Of a stretch of 64,000 nt of DNA, positions 1-11,641 are shown one piece after another. The notes under the pieces were generated by a model. It did no database searches, had not been told where the DNA came from, and saw only the letters and a program-made list of their open reading frames with translations. Position numbers and translations under genes: made by a program. Origin of the DNA: Megaustenia siamemsis (taxonomy: Eukaryota > Mollusca > Gastropoda > Stylommatophora > Ariophantidae); NCBI GenBank assembly GCA_032433765.1, contig JAVIAB010000025.1:39677067-39741066 (forward strand). Reading direction: 5' to 3'. Position 1 is the stretch's first letter. The number at the start of each line of letters is the position of its first letter.

Positions 1-3000
1 GCTGTGCTGAAGTCGGGACCGATGATGGAAGTTGAACTAAACATGCTGTGCTGAAGTCGGGACCGATGATGGAAGTTGAACTAAACATGCCGTGCTGAAG
101 TCGGGACCGACGATGGAAGTTGAACTAAACATGCTGTGCTAAAGTCGGGACCGATGATGGAAGTTGAACTAAACATGCTGTGCTGAAGTCAGGACCGATG
201 ATGGAAGTTGAACTAAACATGCCGTACTGAAGTCGGGACCGATGATGGAAGTTGAACTAAACATGCTGTGCTGAAGTCAGGACCGATGATGGAAGTTGAA
301 CTAAACATGCTGTGCTGAAGTCAGGACCGATGATGGAAGTTGAACTAAACATGCCGTACTGAAGTCGAGACCGACGATGGAAGTTGAACTAAACATGCTG
401 TGCTGAAGTCGGGACCGACGATGGCAGGACCGACGATGAAAGTTGAACTAAACATGCCATGCTGAAGTCGGGACCGACGATGGAAGTTGAACTAAACATG
501 CTGTGCTGAAGTCGGGACCGACGATGGCAGGACCGACGATGGAAATTGAACTAAACATGCCGTGCTGAAGTCGGGACTCACAGTAGATGTTAAACTAAAC
601 ATACCGTGCTGAAGTCAGGACCGACGATGGAATTTGAACTAAACATGCCGTGCTGAAGTCGAGACCGACGATGGAAGTTGAACTAAACATGCCGTGCTGA
701 AGTCGAGACCGACGATGGAAGTTGAACTAAACATGCCGTGCTGAAGTCAGGACCGACGATGGAAGTTGAACTAAACATGCTGTGCTGAAGTCGGGATCGA
801 CGGTGGAAGTTGAACTAAACATGCCGTGCTGAAGTCGGGATCGACGATGGAAGTTGAACTAAACATGCCGTGCTGAAGTCGAGACTGACGATAGAAGTTG
901 AACAAAACATGCTGTGCTGAAGTCGAGACTGACGATAGAAGTTGAACTAAACATGCTGTGCTGAAGTCGAGACCGACGATGGAAGTTGAACTAAACATGC
1001 TGTGCTGAAGTCGACACCGACGATAGAAGTTGAACTAAACATGCTGTGCTGAAGTCGAGACCGACGATGGAAGTTGAACTAAACCTGCCGTGCTGAAATC
1101 AGGACCGACGATGGAAGTTGAACTAAACATGCCGTGCTGAAGTCGGGACCGACGATGGAAGTTGAACTAAACATGCCGTGCTGAAGTCGAGACTGACGAT
1201 AGAAGTTGAACAAAACATGCTGTGCTGAAGTCGAGACTGACGATAGAAGTTGAACTAAACATGCTGTGCTGAAGTCGGGACCGACGATGGCAGGACCGAC
1301 GATGGAAATTGAACTAAACATGCCGTGCTGAAGTCGGGACCGACAGTAGAAGTTAAACTAAACATACCGTGCTGAAGTCAGGACCGACGATGGAAGTTGA
1401 ACTAAACATGCCGTGCTGAAGTCAGGACCGACGATGGAAGTTGAACTAAACATGCCGTGCTGAAGTCGGGATCGACGATGGAAGTTGAACTAAACATGCC
1501 GTGCTGAAGTCGACACCGACGATGGAAGTTGAACTAAACATGCCGTGCTGAAGTCGGAATCGACGATGGAAGTTGAACTAAACATGCCGTGCTGAAGTCG
1601 ACACCGACGATGGAAGTTGAACTAAACATGCCGTGCTGAAGTCGGGATCGACGATGGAAGTTGAAATAAACATGCCGTGCTGAAGTCGAGACTGACGATA
1701 GAAGTTGAACAAAACATGCTGTGCTGAAGTCGAGACTGACGATAGAAGTTAAACTAAACATGCTGTGCTGAAGTCGAGACCGACGATGGAAGTTGAACTA
1801 AACATGCCATGCTGAAGTCGACACCGACGATAGAAGTTGAACTAAACATGCTGTGCTGAAGTCGAGACCGACGATGGAAGTTGAACTAAACCTGCCGTGC
1901 TGAAGTCAGGACCGACGATGGAAGTTGAACTAAACATGCCGTGCTGAAGTCGGGATCGACGATGGAAGTTGAACTAAACATGCCGTGCTGAAGTCGAGAC
2001 TGACGATAGAAGTTGAACAAAACATGCTGTGCTGAAGTCGAGACTGACGATAGAAGTTGAACTAAACATGCTGTGCTGAAGTCGAGACCGACGATGGAAG
2101 TTGAACTAAACATGCTGTGCTGAAGTCGACACCGACGATAGAAGTTGAACTAAACATACTGTGCTGAAGTCGAGACCGACGATGGAAGTTGAACTAAACA
2201 TGCCGTGCTGAAGTCGACACCGACGATGGAAGTTGAACTAAACATGCTGTGCTGAAGTCGAGACCGACGATAGAAGTTGAACTAAACATGCTGTGCTGTA
2301 GTCGACACCGATAATGGAAGTTGAACTAAATATGCTGTGCTGAAGTCAGGACCGATGATGGAAGTTGAACTAAACATGCCATGCTGACGTCGACACCGAC
2401 GATGGAAGTTGAACTAAACATGCCATGCTGACGTCGACACCGACGAAGGAAGTTGAACTAAACATGCCATGCTGACGTCGACACCGACGATGGAAGTTGA
2501 ACTAAATATGCTGTGCTGAAGTCAGGACCGATGATGGAAGTTGAACTAAACATGCCATGCTGACGTCGACACCGACGATGGAAGTTGAACTAAATATGCT
2601 GTGCTGAAGTCGAGACCGACGATGGAAGTTGAACTAAACATGCCATGCTGACGTCGACACCGACGATGGAAGTTGAACTAAATATGCTGTGCTGAAGTCA
2701 GGACCGATGATGGAAGTTGAACTAAACATGCCGTGCTGAAGTCGAGACCGACGATAGAAGTTGAACTAAACATGCTGTGCTGAAGTCGAGACCGACGATG
2801 GAAGTTGAACTAAACATGCCATGCTGAAGTCAGGACCGATGATGGAAGTTGAACTAAACATGCCGTGCTGAAGTCAGGACCGATGATGGAAGTTGAACTA
2901 AACATGCTGTGCTGAAGTCGAGACCGACGATAGAAGTTGAACTAAACATGCTGTGCTGAAGTCAGGACCGATGATGGAAGTTGAACTAAACATGCCGTGC

Positions 3001-3187
3001 TGAAGTCAGGACCGACGATGGAAGTTGAACTAAACATGCTGTGCTGAAGTCGAGACCGACAATGGAAGTTGAACTAAACATGCTGTGCTGAAGTCGACAC
3101 CGACGATAGAAGTTGAACTAAACATGCTGTGCTGAAGTCGAGACCGACAATGGAAGTTGAACTAAACATGCTGTGCTGAAGTCGGGA
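1..3187. repeat. 44-bp minisatellite, about 72 copies
   Basis: Tandem unit of 44 bp, begun by GCTGTGCTGAAGTCGGGACC and ending near AACTAAACAT. Units differ by a few transitions (GGGACC/GAGACC/GACACC/AGGACC). Some carry an extra internal GACGATGGCAG-type duplication, for example near 420 and 530. It runs off the left edge and stops at about 3187. The 75-80 aa open frames on the minus strand are only repeat translations. Confidence 0.97.
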
Positions 3188-3190
3188 CTC

Positions 3191-3825
3191 AAAGGCGCAG
3201 TTATCACACTTCTACTCCAAACCGCAACATAACGCGTTTACACGTCCATTTAAGGGCGGATGACGAGGAGGTGTATTCCTTTATCGTCGGGTGAGCGCTA
3301 GTAACCACAACACAATGAATCTACGCCCACTTAACGTCTCTTAAAGCACGAAAGACTGCACAGATTATCCTTCCATTAGTAGCCATCGGATGAACACTAG
3401 AATAATCAAGAAATCGAGATTGAAGTCTACTTTTTTAAGTTATTTTTGACGTACAGAACATCAACCTATGTCTTTGAATATGTTTATGAAAAAAACCAGG
3501 TTAAGCTGGCATTTCACGGCTTGATAACATACGCTGGTCTTAAGAAATTTGAAAACATAATGGAGTGGGTCAGACTAACTTCTTAGGAGGTAGAATGACA
3601 TTCTTGGAGACACGTGAGTTGTCTGGCTGTCAGAGAAATAGATCTATCTCCTTTCTTCTGAAGTTGATCAAGTCAGTTTCAAGTACGGGGCTAAGGCGAG
3701 GGTTAAGAAAGAGCAAATGTGCGTTCTCGGGGTACATACGGGTACTATTCTCTGTGATGGAGTAGGGTAGTCGAGTGGAGGTGCCATTACGTATGTAAGG
3801 GTGATATAGATAAATTACTGTAACG
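3191..3825. other. Non-repetitive stretch, no gene recognised
   Basis: Sequence between the 44-bp array and the next degenerate array. A 66-codon open frame on the plus strand (3565-3765) has no recognisable motif. I see no splice-bounded exon or repeat here. Confidence 0.5.
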
Positions 3826-4172
3826 GTTAAGGAGGGATGGGACAGGTATTTAAAGAGTCATTGGCACGAAGGAAGGCAATTGCAGTTTCACTGTCACAGG
3901 GGAAGACAATTAAAGAGTCAGTGGCACAAGCAAAGCACAATACAGTTTCACTGACACCGAGGAAGACAGTTAAAGAGTCTCTGACACAGGAAGGAACTGC
4001 AGAATCACTTACAAAGGGGAAGACAATTAAAGAGTCAGTGGCACAAAGGAAGGCAAAACACAGTTTAACTGACACTAAGGAAGACATTTAAAGAGTCTCT
4101 GACACAGGGGAAGGAACTATAGAATCACTTAGAAAGGAGAAGGCAATTAAATAGCCACTGACTCAAAGGAAA
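3826..4172. repeat. Degenerate tandem repeat, left part
   Basis: Poorly conserved units of roughly 36 bp built on AAAGAGTCACTGACACAGAGG. The same repeat resumes at about 7019-7400 on the far side of the LINE, so this was one array split by an insertion. Confidence 0.8.
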
Positions 4173-4211
4173 ATAAAGATAAAACAGACTCAAAACATAG
4201 GTTCTTGGAAT

Positions 4212-5039
4212 GTGAGAACACTCATGCAGAATGGTAAACTGGAAAACATAAAAGAAATTAAAATAATGGGTTTACATTTACTGTGTCTTTGCGAAATGAG
4301 ATACACCGGATCAGGGGAGTTATATTCTGATAAACATAAAATAATCTGTTCTGGAGGTACTGAACACCAAAGAGGAGTAGGTATCATCTTGGATGCAGAA
4401 AGAGCAAGAACAGTGAAAGGCTTTTACCCAATATCTGACAGAGTCCTTTTAGTGAAATTGAATGGAAAGCCAATGGATATAAATCTTATACAAGTTTATG
4501 CACCAACAGCAGACAGTCTAGAGGAAACAAGTGATAAATTTTACGACGAGTTAAATAAGGCACTTCGTGAATGCAAACCACATGAAAACACCATAGTCCT
4601 AGGGGATTTTAACGCAAAAGTAAGAAAGGAGAGAGTTGAGGAAGTAGTTGATCATGATGGCTTAGGCGAGAGGAATGAAAGAGGTGAGAAACTTATCGAC
4701 TGGGCAAGAACACGCAACATGATGACAGGAAACACCTGGTTTAAGCAACATCCAAGACGCCTGTGGACATGGAAAAGCCCAGGAGACAACGCACGTAATC
4801 AAATTGATTATATAATGATAAGCAATAGATTTAGAAACAGTCTGGTGTGTGTGAAAACTAGACCAGGGGCGGATTGCAATAGTGATCATGCACCAGTTGT
4901 GGGAAAGCTTAGAGTAAAATTAGAAACAACAAAACAAGCCTCAGTTAACATCAAGTTAAATTTAGATTTACTCAAATCAGACAAGAAGCTGCAAGACAAA
5001 TATATAAAATCACAATTCAGAACCAGTACAATGCAATAG
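4212..5039 (+). pseudogene. LINE endonuclease domain (EEP family)
   Basis: An open stretch of 275 codons holding most of the endonuclease/exonuclease/phosphatase domain of LINE family B. GDFNAKV is the Asp-Asn catalytic motif, and NQIDYIMIS plus the C-terminal SDHAPV are the remaining conserved blocks. In this family the endonuclease nicks the target DNA to prime reverse transcription. The frame starts after the expected WNVRT block, whose coding (GSWNVRTLMQNGK) reads in just upstream at about 4200, so the methionine at 4212 is internal. The frame ends in a stop before the RT, so this copy cannot make the full polyprotein. Confidence 0.85.
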
Positions 5040-5525
5040 AGAAGATACAAAGCATTGATGAACAGTGGGAAATGCTAAAAGAGTCAATGCAACAAACATC
5101 AAAAGAGTTCATACCACCAGTGAGGACATATTCAAGAAAGAAATGGATGACAGATTACATTTTGCAGCTAATGGATATAAGAAGAAGAAATAAAGAAAAT
5201 AAAGATGAGTATAAGAGATTAAATAAAGAAATTGTAATAAAATGCAATGAAGCAAAAGAAGCATGGCTAAAAGAGAGATGCAAAGAGATTGAAATGCAAA
5301 AAAAAAGGAGATGCTAAAGCTATATACAAACAAATTGAAGAATTAACCGGAAGAAAAACGCAATCAAAAACTGGATTTTTAAGATCAAAGGAAGGAGAAC
5401 TATTGATTGAGCAAGAAAGCATTAGGGAACGATGGACAGAATACATTAAAGATCTTTATAATGATTAACGAACAGAAGTATATATTAAGGATAATGGAGA
5501 AGGACCAGAAATACTCAAAGAAGAA

Positions 5526-6267
5526 GTGGAAGACGCCTTGCGCAATATGAAAGCAGGAAAAGCTCCTGCACCAGATAATATAACTAAAGAAGAGATTGAA
5601 GCCATGGGTGATTTTGGAATAGAAATAGTAACAAAAATATTGAATGATATCTACAACAGCGAATATATACCAGACGACATGCTCAAATCAATATTCATAG
5701 CCCTACCAAAGAAATCTAGTGCGATTGAATGCGATGATCATCGCACAATAAGCCTTATGAGTCACATGACTAAGGTATTCTAAGAATCATCATGCGAAGA
5801 GTGCGAAACAAAATCAGTCCAGAAATTAGTGATGAACAGTGTGGTTTTGTTGGAGGTAAAGGAACGAGCAATGCCATATATATCATATCATAAGATCTTT
5901 AGTAGAAAGAGCCATAGAGGTGAAAACAGATCTATACCTATGTTTCATAGATTACACCAAGGCATTTGACAAAGTAAAGCACCAAGAAATAATCAAAATT
6001 TTATAAAGCATAAACGTAGACAGCAAAGATCTAAGAATAATAAAGAACATGAACTGGCAACAAACAGCGACCATGAGAACTGGAAACCAATTGGGAATGT
6101 TTCAACAAATAAAACAGGGTGCTAGACAAGGTTGTGTGCTGTCACCAGATTTGTTTAATATTTATAGTGAGATTATTTTAAGATCCATAAGGGGCATGCC
6201 CGGAATAACAATTGGAGGTCATAATATAAATAATCTAAGGTATACTGATGATAGTCTTAATCGCTAA
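5526..6267 (+). pseudogene. LINE reverse transcriptase remnants
   Basis: Fragments of the family B reverse transcriptase. 5526-5783 holds the fingers region (KAGKAPAPDNI, FIALPKKS, HRTISLMSH). 5900-6000 holds the first catalytic Asp motif (FIDYTKAFDK). 6049-6267 holds motif B (QGARQGCVLSPDLFN) and a motif C reading YTDD where YADD is usual. Each block is in a different frame or behind a stop. The alignment order is normal, so these are point and indel lesions and not a rearrangement. Confidence 0.85.
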
Positions 6268-7018
6268 AAGTGAAAATGAGTTACAAGAAATGTTAGACAT
6301 TATAGTGAAAGAAAGCAAAAATAAAGGACTCAGCCTTAATAGCAAAAAGACAGAGGTAATGGTAACAACAAAGAAAAAGACATCACCTCAGTGCAAAATA
6401 AAGACAAGTGAACAATATTAAAACAGGTAAATGAATTTAAATATTTTGGAACTTTGTTAACATCAGACGAAAGATGTACAAAAGAGGTCAGATGCAGAAT
6501 TGCTCAGGCAAAAATCAGCTTTAAAAAAAAAATGAGGAAGATACTATGCAATCCATTTTTGACAATCTAAACAAGAAAAAGCGTTCTTAAATGTTATGAA
6601 GAGTCAGTCTTAACATATGGATGTTAATCATGGACAATAGGACAACAAAAAAGAAAATCACTGGAGTCTGTAGAAATATGGTTTTACAGAAGAATGTTAA
6701 GAGTACCATGGACAGCTAAGAAGAGTAATGAAAACGTTCTGAAGGAGGCCAAAGCAAGAAGAGAGCTAATTTCCAATATTAGGAAGAAACAATCATCATT
6801 TTTTTAGCCATGTAATGAGAACAACTGGAATATTATAACAACTGGGGAAATTAAGGGACGAAGAGATAGAGGAAAGCAAAGAGAAAAAATACCAGACAGC
6901 TTAAGAGAATGGCTTGGCAGAAGGTCAACAACAAAAATGATAAATAACTGTCGAGATCGAAAGTTGTGGAGAGACATGATCACCTACGCCAGCAGGCGCG
7001 GTACTTGATGATGATGAC

Positions 7019-7400
7019 TAAAAGGAAGACAGTTAAAATGTCCCTAATTTAGAGGAAAGAGTCCCTGACATATTAGAGGCAAATAAAGAGTCACCGACGC
7101 AGAGGAATGAAATGCAGAATCACTTACAAAGTGGAAGACAGTTAAAGAATCACTGACTCAGAGAAAGACAATTAAAGAGTCGCTGACACAGAGAAATGTA
7201 ACTAAAGAATCAGTGACATAGATAAAGATAATTAGCGTGTCACTGACAAAAGTAAACAATTAAAGAGTCACTGAAACAGGAAACCAATTAATGAGTCACG
7301 GACAAAGTGAAATCCAATAAAAAAAACTCACTGACACGTCACGGAGGTATGTAATTAAATAATCACTGATACAGGAAACTAATTAAAAAGTCTCTGACTT
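7019..7400. repeat. Degenerate tandem repeat, right part
   Basis: Continuation of the AAAGAGTCACTGACA-type repeat seen at 3826-4172, resuming directly after the LINE 3' end. The units are heavily mutated. Confidence 0.75.
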
Positions 7401-7439
7401 ATAGAAATTAGGAAGTAGGTTGACAAGACATGTTCAATA

Positions 7440-8750
7440 AATGTAGATACAGACTGGCAGTGAATAGTAGGTAGCTATGAAGGATAAAGTAGCATATTGG
7501 CAGTGAATAGTAGGTAGAAATGGAGGATAAAGTAGCATATTGGCAGTGAATAGTAGGTAGATATGGAGGATAAAGTAGCATATTGGCAGTGAATAGTAGG
7601 TAGATATGGAGGATAAAGTAGTATATTGGCAGTGAATAGTAGGTAGATATGGAGGATAAAGTAGTATATTGCCAGTGAATAGTAGGTAGATATGGAGGAT
7701 AAAGTAGTATATTGGCAGTGAATAGTAGGTAGAAATGGAGGATAAAGTAGCATATTGGTAGTGAATAGTAGGTAGATATGGAGGATAAAGTAGCATATTG
7801 ATAGTGAATAGTAGGTAGAAATGGAGGATAAAGTAGCATATTGGTAGTGAATAGTAGGTAGATATGGAGGATAAAGTAGTATATTGGTAGTAAATAGTAG
7901 GCAGATATAGAGGATAAAGTAGTATATTGGTAGTGAATAGTAGGTAGATATGGAGGATAAAGTAGCATATTGGCAGTGAATAGTAAGTTGATAATGGAGG
8001 ATAAAGTAGCATATAGGTTGTGAATAGTAGGTAGTTATGGAGGATAAAGTAGCATATTGGTAGTGAATAGTAGGTAGTTATGGAGGATAAAGTAGCATAT
8101 TGGTAGTGAATAGTTGATAGATATGGAGGATAAAGTAGTATATTGGTAGTGAATAGTAGGTAGATATGGAGGATAAAGTAGCATATTGGTAGTGAATAGT
8201 AGGTAGATATGGAGGATAAAGTAGCATATTGGTAGTGAATAGTAGGTAGATATGGAGGATAAAGTAGTATATTGGCAGCGAATGGTAGATATGGAGGATA
8301 AAGTAGTATATTGGCAGTGAATAGTAGGTAGCTATGGAGGATAAAGTAGTATATTGGTAGTGAATAGTAGGTAGATATGGAGGATAAAGTAGTATATTGG
8401 CAGTGAATAGTAGGTAGATATGGAGGATAAAGTAGTATATTGGTAGTGAATAGTAGGTAGATATGGAGGATAAAGTAGCATATTGGCAGTGAATAGTAGG
8501 TAGATATGGAGGATAAAGTAACATTGGTAGTGAATAGTAGGTAGATAAGGAGGATAAAGTAGTATTTTGGCAGTGAATAGTAGGTAGATATGGAGGATAA
8601 AGTAGTATATTGGTAGTGAATAGTAGGTAGATATGGAGGATAAAGTAGTATATTGGCAGTGAATAGTAGGTAGATATGGAGGATAAAGTAGTACATGTAT
8701 ATTGGTAGTGAAAAGTAGGTAGATTCGGAGGATGAAGTCGTAGATTGGTT
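7440..8750. repeat. 43-bp minisatellite, about 29 copies
   Basis: Unit of 43 bp containing AGTAGGTAGATATGGAGGAT followed by AAAGTAGCATATTGG. Copies differ at several positions (GCATATT/GTATATT, AGATAT/AGTTAT/AGAAAT) and a few have lost bases, near 8275 and 8520. The long minus-strand frames with LLFTANILLYPPYLPTIH repeats are translations of this array, not a gene. Confidence 0.96.
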
Positions 8751-8889
8751 ATGAGTAGTAGTTAGATAGGATAAAATAACAGATTTTTAGTGAATATTAG
8801 GTAGGTAGGTAGGATACAGTAGCAGATTGGTTATGATTTGTAGGTAGATAGGGATGATAAAGTAGCAGATTATAAGAGAATAGTAGGCA

Positions 8890-9882
8890 GATAAGGAGGA
8901 TAAAGTAGCAGATTGGTAGTGAGAAGAAAATAGATAGAGAGATAAAGTAGCAGATTGGTAGTGAGAAGAAAATAGATAGAGAGATAAAGTAGCAGATTGG
9001 TAGTGAGAAGAAAATAGATAGAGAGATAAAGTAGCAGATTGGTAGTGAGAAGAAAATAGATAGAGAGATAAAGTAGCAGATTGGTAGTGAGAAGAAAATA
9101 GATAGAGAGATAAAGTAGCAGATTGGTAGTGAGAAGAAAATAGATAGAGAGATAAAGTAGCAGATTGGTAGTGAGAAGAAAATAGATAGAGAGATAAAGT
9201 AGCAGATTGGTAGTGAGAAGAAAATAGATAGAGAGATAAAGTAGCAGATTGGTAGTGAGAAGAAAATAGATAGAGAGATAAAGTAGCAGATTGGTAGTGA
9301 GAAGAAAATAGATAGAGAGATAAAGTAGCAGATTGGTAGTGAGAAGAAAATAGATAGAGAGATAAAGTAGCAGATTGGTAGTGAGAAGAAAATAGATAGA
9401 GAGATAAAGTAGCAGATTGGTAGTGAGAAGAAAATAGATAGAGAGATAAAGTAGCAGATTGGTAGTGAGAAGAAAATAGATAGAGAGATAAAGTAGCAGA
9501 TTGGTAGTGAGAAGAAAATAGATAGAGAGATAAAGTAGCAGATTGGTAGTGAGAAGAAAATAGATAGAGAGATAAAGTAGCAGATTGGTAGTGAGAAGAA
9601 AATAGATAGAGAGATAAAGTAGCAGATTGGTAGTGAGAAGAAAATAGATAGAGAGATAAAGTAGCAGATTGGTAGTGAGAAGAAAATAGATAGAGAGATA
9701 AAGTAGCAGATTGGTAGTGAGAAGAAAATAGATAGAGAGATAAAGTAGCAGATTGGTAGTGAGAAGAAAATAGATAGAGAGATAAAGTAGCAGATTGGTA
9801 GTGAGAAGAAAATAGATAGAGAGATAAAGTAGCAGATTGGTAGTGAGAAGAAAATAGATAGAGAGATAAAGTAGCAGATCAT
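8890..9882. repeat. 42-bp minisatellite, about 23 near-identical copies
   Basis: Unit of 42 bp containing AAAGTAGCAGATTGGTAGTG followed by AGAAGAAAATAGATAGAGAG. Nearly every copy is identical. It shares the AAAGTAGCA-ATTGG-TAGTGA core with the neighbouring 43-bp array. Since 42 is a multiple of three, two minus-strand frames stay open for more than 350 codons, but neither looks like a protein. Confidence 0.97.
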
Positions 9883-9984
9883 AACGGAATGGTAGGTACA
9901 TAAGGAGGATGGGTTTTCTTCGTGAGTTGGTCATGCTTTTGTATGATTAAGTAACATGGATATTCTGATTCGTTGACATTGTTG

Positions 9985-10177
9985 TCATAAGAACTTGTAT
10001 TTGTATGGTTTGTTGCAGGAGAAACTTGTATTTGTATGGTTTGTTGCAGGAGAAACTTGTATTTGTATGGTTTGTTGCAGGAGAAACTTGTATTTGTATG
10101 GTTTGTTGCAGGAGAAACTCATGTATTTGTATGGTTTGTTGCAGGAGAAACTCATGTATTTGTATGGTTTGTTGCAG
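9985..10177 (+). repeat. Tandemly duplicated splice-acceptor region, 6 units
   Basis: Four units of 31 bp and two of 33 bp, each containing GTATGGTTTGTTGCAG followed by GAGAAAC. Each unit therefore carries a pyrimidine-rich stretch, an AG and the first bases of the exon that follows the last unit. The last copy leads into the candidate exon at 10178. It looks like a short intron-exon boundary segment that amplified in place. Confidence 0.8.
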
Positions 10178-10252
10178 GAGAAACTGATGTATTTCCCGAC
10201 TTGGATTGACCTGAAAGGTCAGGATGCCGTGCCCGAGACAGTCCACCACTGC
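10178..10252 (+). CDS. Candidate host-gene exon (25 codons)
   Basis: A 75-bp open block bounded by TTTGTTGCAG on the left and GTAAGT on the right, in phase 0 at both ends. It reads [20 protein letters not shown] and then TVHHC. Codon content is balanced, unlike the repeats around it. The next candidate exon (14965-15076) also starts in phase 0, so the two can be joined without a frame change. I do not recognise the protein. The intron between them is about 4.7 kb and is filled by LINE remnants and two minisatellites. The exact acceptor is uncertain, because five further copies of the acceptor lie just upstream. The evidence is splice signals and openness only; no homology was tested. Confidence 0.5.
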
Positions 10253-10837
10253 GTAAGTAGCTTACTTTGCTTTTGTTTTCGTCTAAATGTGACTGAAGTT
10301 TAATGTTTACCTATGGGTGTGCCCAAGGTGCTGGGTATTTATTTATTTGCTTTTAGCAATAATTTACAATGGCTAGACATAAATATGTGTGGAGCTTTAT
10401 AAGAAGAAGGCTTTGGAAATACACAAAAGTCATGTGCTGAGAATACAAGAAGAAAGACTTCTCCGTCAGGCATTCAGACTTCTTATTTCACTCTATGACG
10501 GTTCCGCTTCATCATTTCCCTAGAAGGGCGTTAAGCGGGCGTTGATGCGTGCTATTGTAGTTTTACAGCAAACTGCGGTCTTTGTTCATCTTTCTGCCTA
10601 ACTCATCCGACCCCAAAACGACATTTTTAAGGTTCTGAGTTACCTTTCCTGTTTGATCCCCTTGTCCAGGCTGTTTAGACTGAGGATCGATAGTGAAATA
10701 GGGTCTTGATCAGCTGCTTGTTGCCTCCCTGGTCCTAACGCTGTCAAATATGAGTCGCAGACCACATGCAATCCTGGTGTTGTCCTGGCCTTACATTATA
10801 TATATAATGACTCTGGGGAGGATATTATTATATATAG
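10253..10837 (+). other. Candidate intron, unique part
   Basis: Sequence after the GTAAGT donor at 10253. I see no repeat or open reading frame of note until LINE remnants begin at about 10838. Confidence 0.4.
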
Positions 10838-11190
10838 ATGAAATGTGTTAGACGAATGACAGGAAACAGTCTGAGAGATAAGATCAGAAATGAATAACTG
10901 AGAAAAGCTACGATTAGCCCCCGCCATAGAATATATAAGGAAACAACAGATAAAATGGTTTGGCCACGTGACAAGGCTGAAAGATCAAAACACAACACAG
11001 CGAGCCTTCATGCAAACGTTGTGTGAACACCATACTCAAGGGTCGACCACGAAAAAGATGGATCGATGGAATATTAGAAGCACTAGGAAAAATAACAGCA
11101 GCAGAGGCGAACGTAAGAGCAAAAGACCGCAAAATATATCTCCCCTCGACGCTGAAAGACAAATAAGGAAGGAAAGAAGAAGAAGATATA
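10838..11190 (+). mobile_element. LINE family D 3' fragment
   Basis: C-terminal part of an RTE-like LINE. It starts with coding for EMCVRRMTGNSLRDKIR-like sequence, then IKWFGHVTRLKDQNTTQRAF and GRPRKRWIDGILEALGKIT-like sequence. It ends in a GAAGAAGAAG-type tail at about 11185. The same segment occurs at 31555-32127, at 41521-41625 with its mirror, and at 56155-56480. Confidence 0.8.
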
Positions 11191-11234
11191 TATATATAAT
11201 TTAGTATTTAATAATATAACATTGGGAGAAAAGT

Positions 11235-11345
11235 TACCAAACGGCTTGGGAGAAGGTCAGTAGAAACAGAAATTATAAATAACTGCGGAGATCGGAAATT
11301 GTGGAGAGACATAATCACCTACGCCAGTAGGCTTGGCAATTGATG
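11235..11345 (+). mobile_element. LINE family B 3' tail
   Basis: Short fragment coding for GDRKLWRDIITYASRLGN-like sequence, matching the last 100 bases of the LINE at 4173-7018. It abuts a family C LINE fragment. Confidence 0.75.
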
Positions 11346-11641
11346 AAAAAATATACTCACATCAAAGCAAATAACTCCAGAACTAAAACTACGAATAGCA
11401 AAATTTATACAACCTGCCTGTATGGTGCAAAAACATGGACATTCAAAAAGAAAACAGAGTATAAAATTGAAGCTATTGAAATTTGAAGCTGTAGAAAAAT
11501 GTAAAGAATTGGGTGGAAGGAAAAGAAGACAAACAAGGAAGTTCTGAATCAGCTGAAAAAAGAAATAAAAAGAACTACTTAACACGATTCGAAAAAGAGA
11601 ACTGACATTCTTGGGACATGTGGAGATATATAATATCATTC

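Larger units (their letters stand above)
4173..7018 (+). mobile_element. RTE/BovB-like LINE (family B), decayed copy
   Basis: A non-LTR retrotransposon with an apurinic-type endonuclease followed by reverse transcriptase. The endonuclease is readable at 4212-5039: QVYAPTADS, the catalytic-type GDFNAKV, and SDHAPVVGKL near its end. RT pieces follow in shifting frames: MKAGKAPAPDNITKEEI and a following ALPKKS at 5526-5783, CFIDYTKAFDK at about 5940, then QGARQGCVLSPDLFNIYSE and LRYTDDS at 6049-6267. The 3' end has LWRDMITYASR-like coding and finishes in TGATGATGA. Stops and frameshifts between the pieces make it inactive. It lies inside the degenerate array. A GACT(C/A)AAAGGAA sequence on both sides may be a target duplication, though the array itself could supply it. 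An older copy of the same family lies at 30.2-32.5 kb on the other strand. Confidence 0.9.

Noticed and set aside
1..3187. CRISPR-like array
   Set aside because: The units are contiguous with no unique spacers of constant length, and the context is eukaryotic. The same applies to the other arrays.
8797..9934. Two minus-strand open frames over 350 codons (FFSLPICYFISLSI and YFLLTTNLLLYLSI repeats)
   Set aside because: They are translations of a stop-free 42-bp repeat in two frames; there is no non-repeat protein, splice signal or composition expected of a gene.
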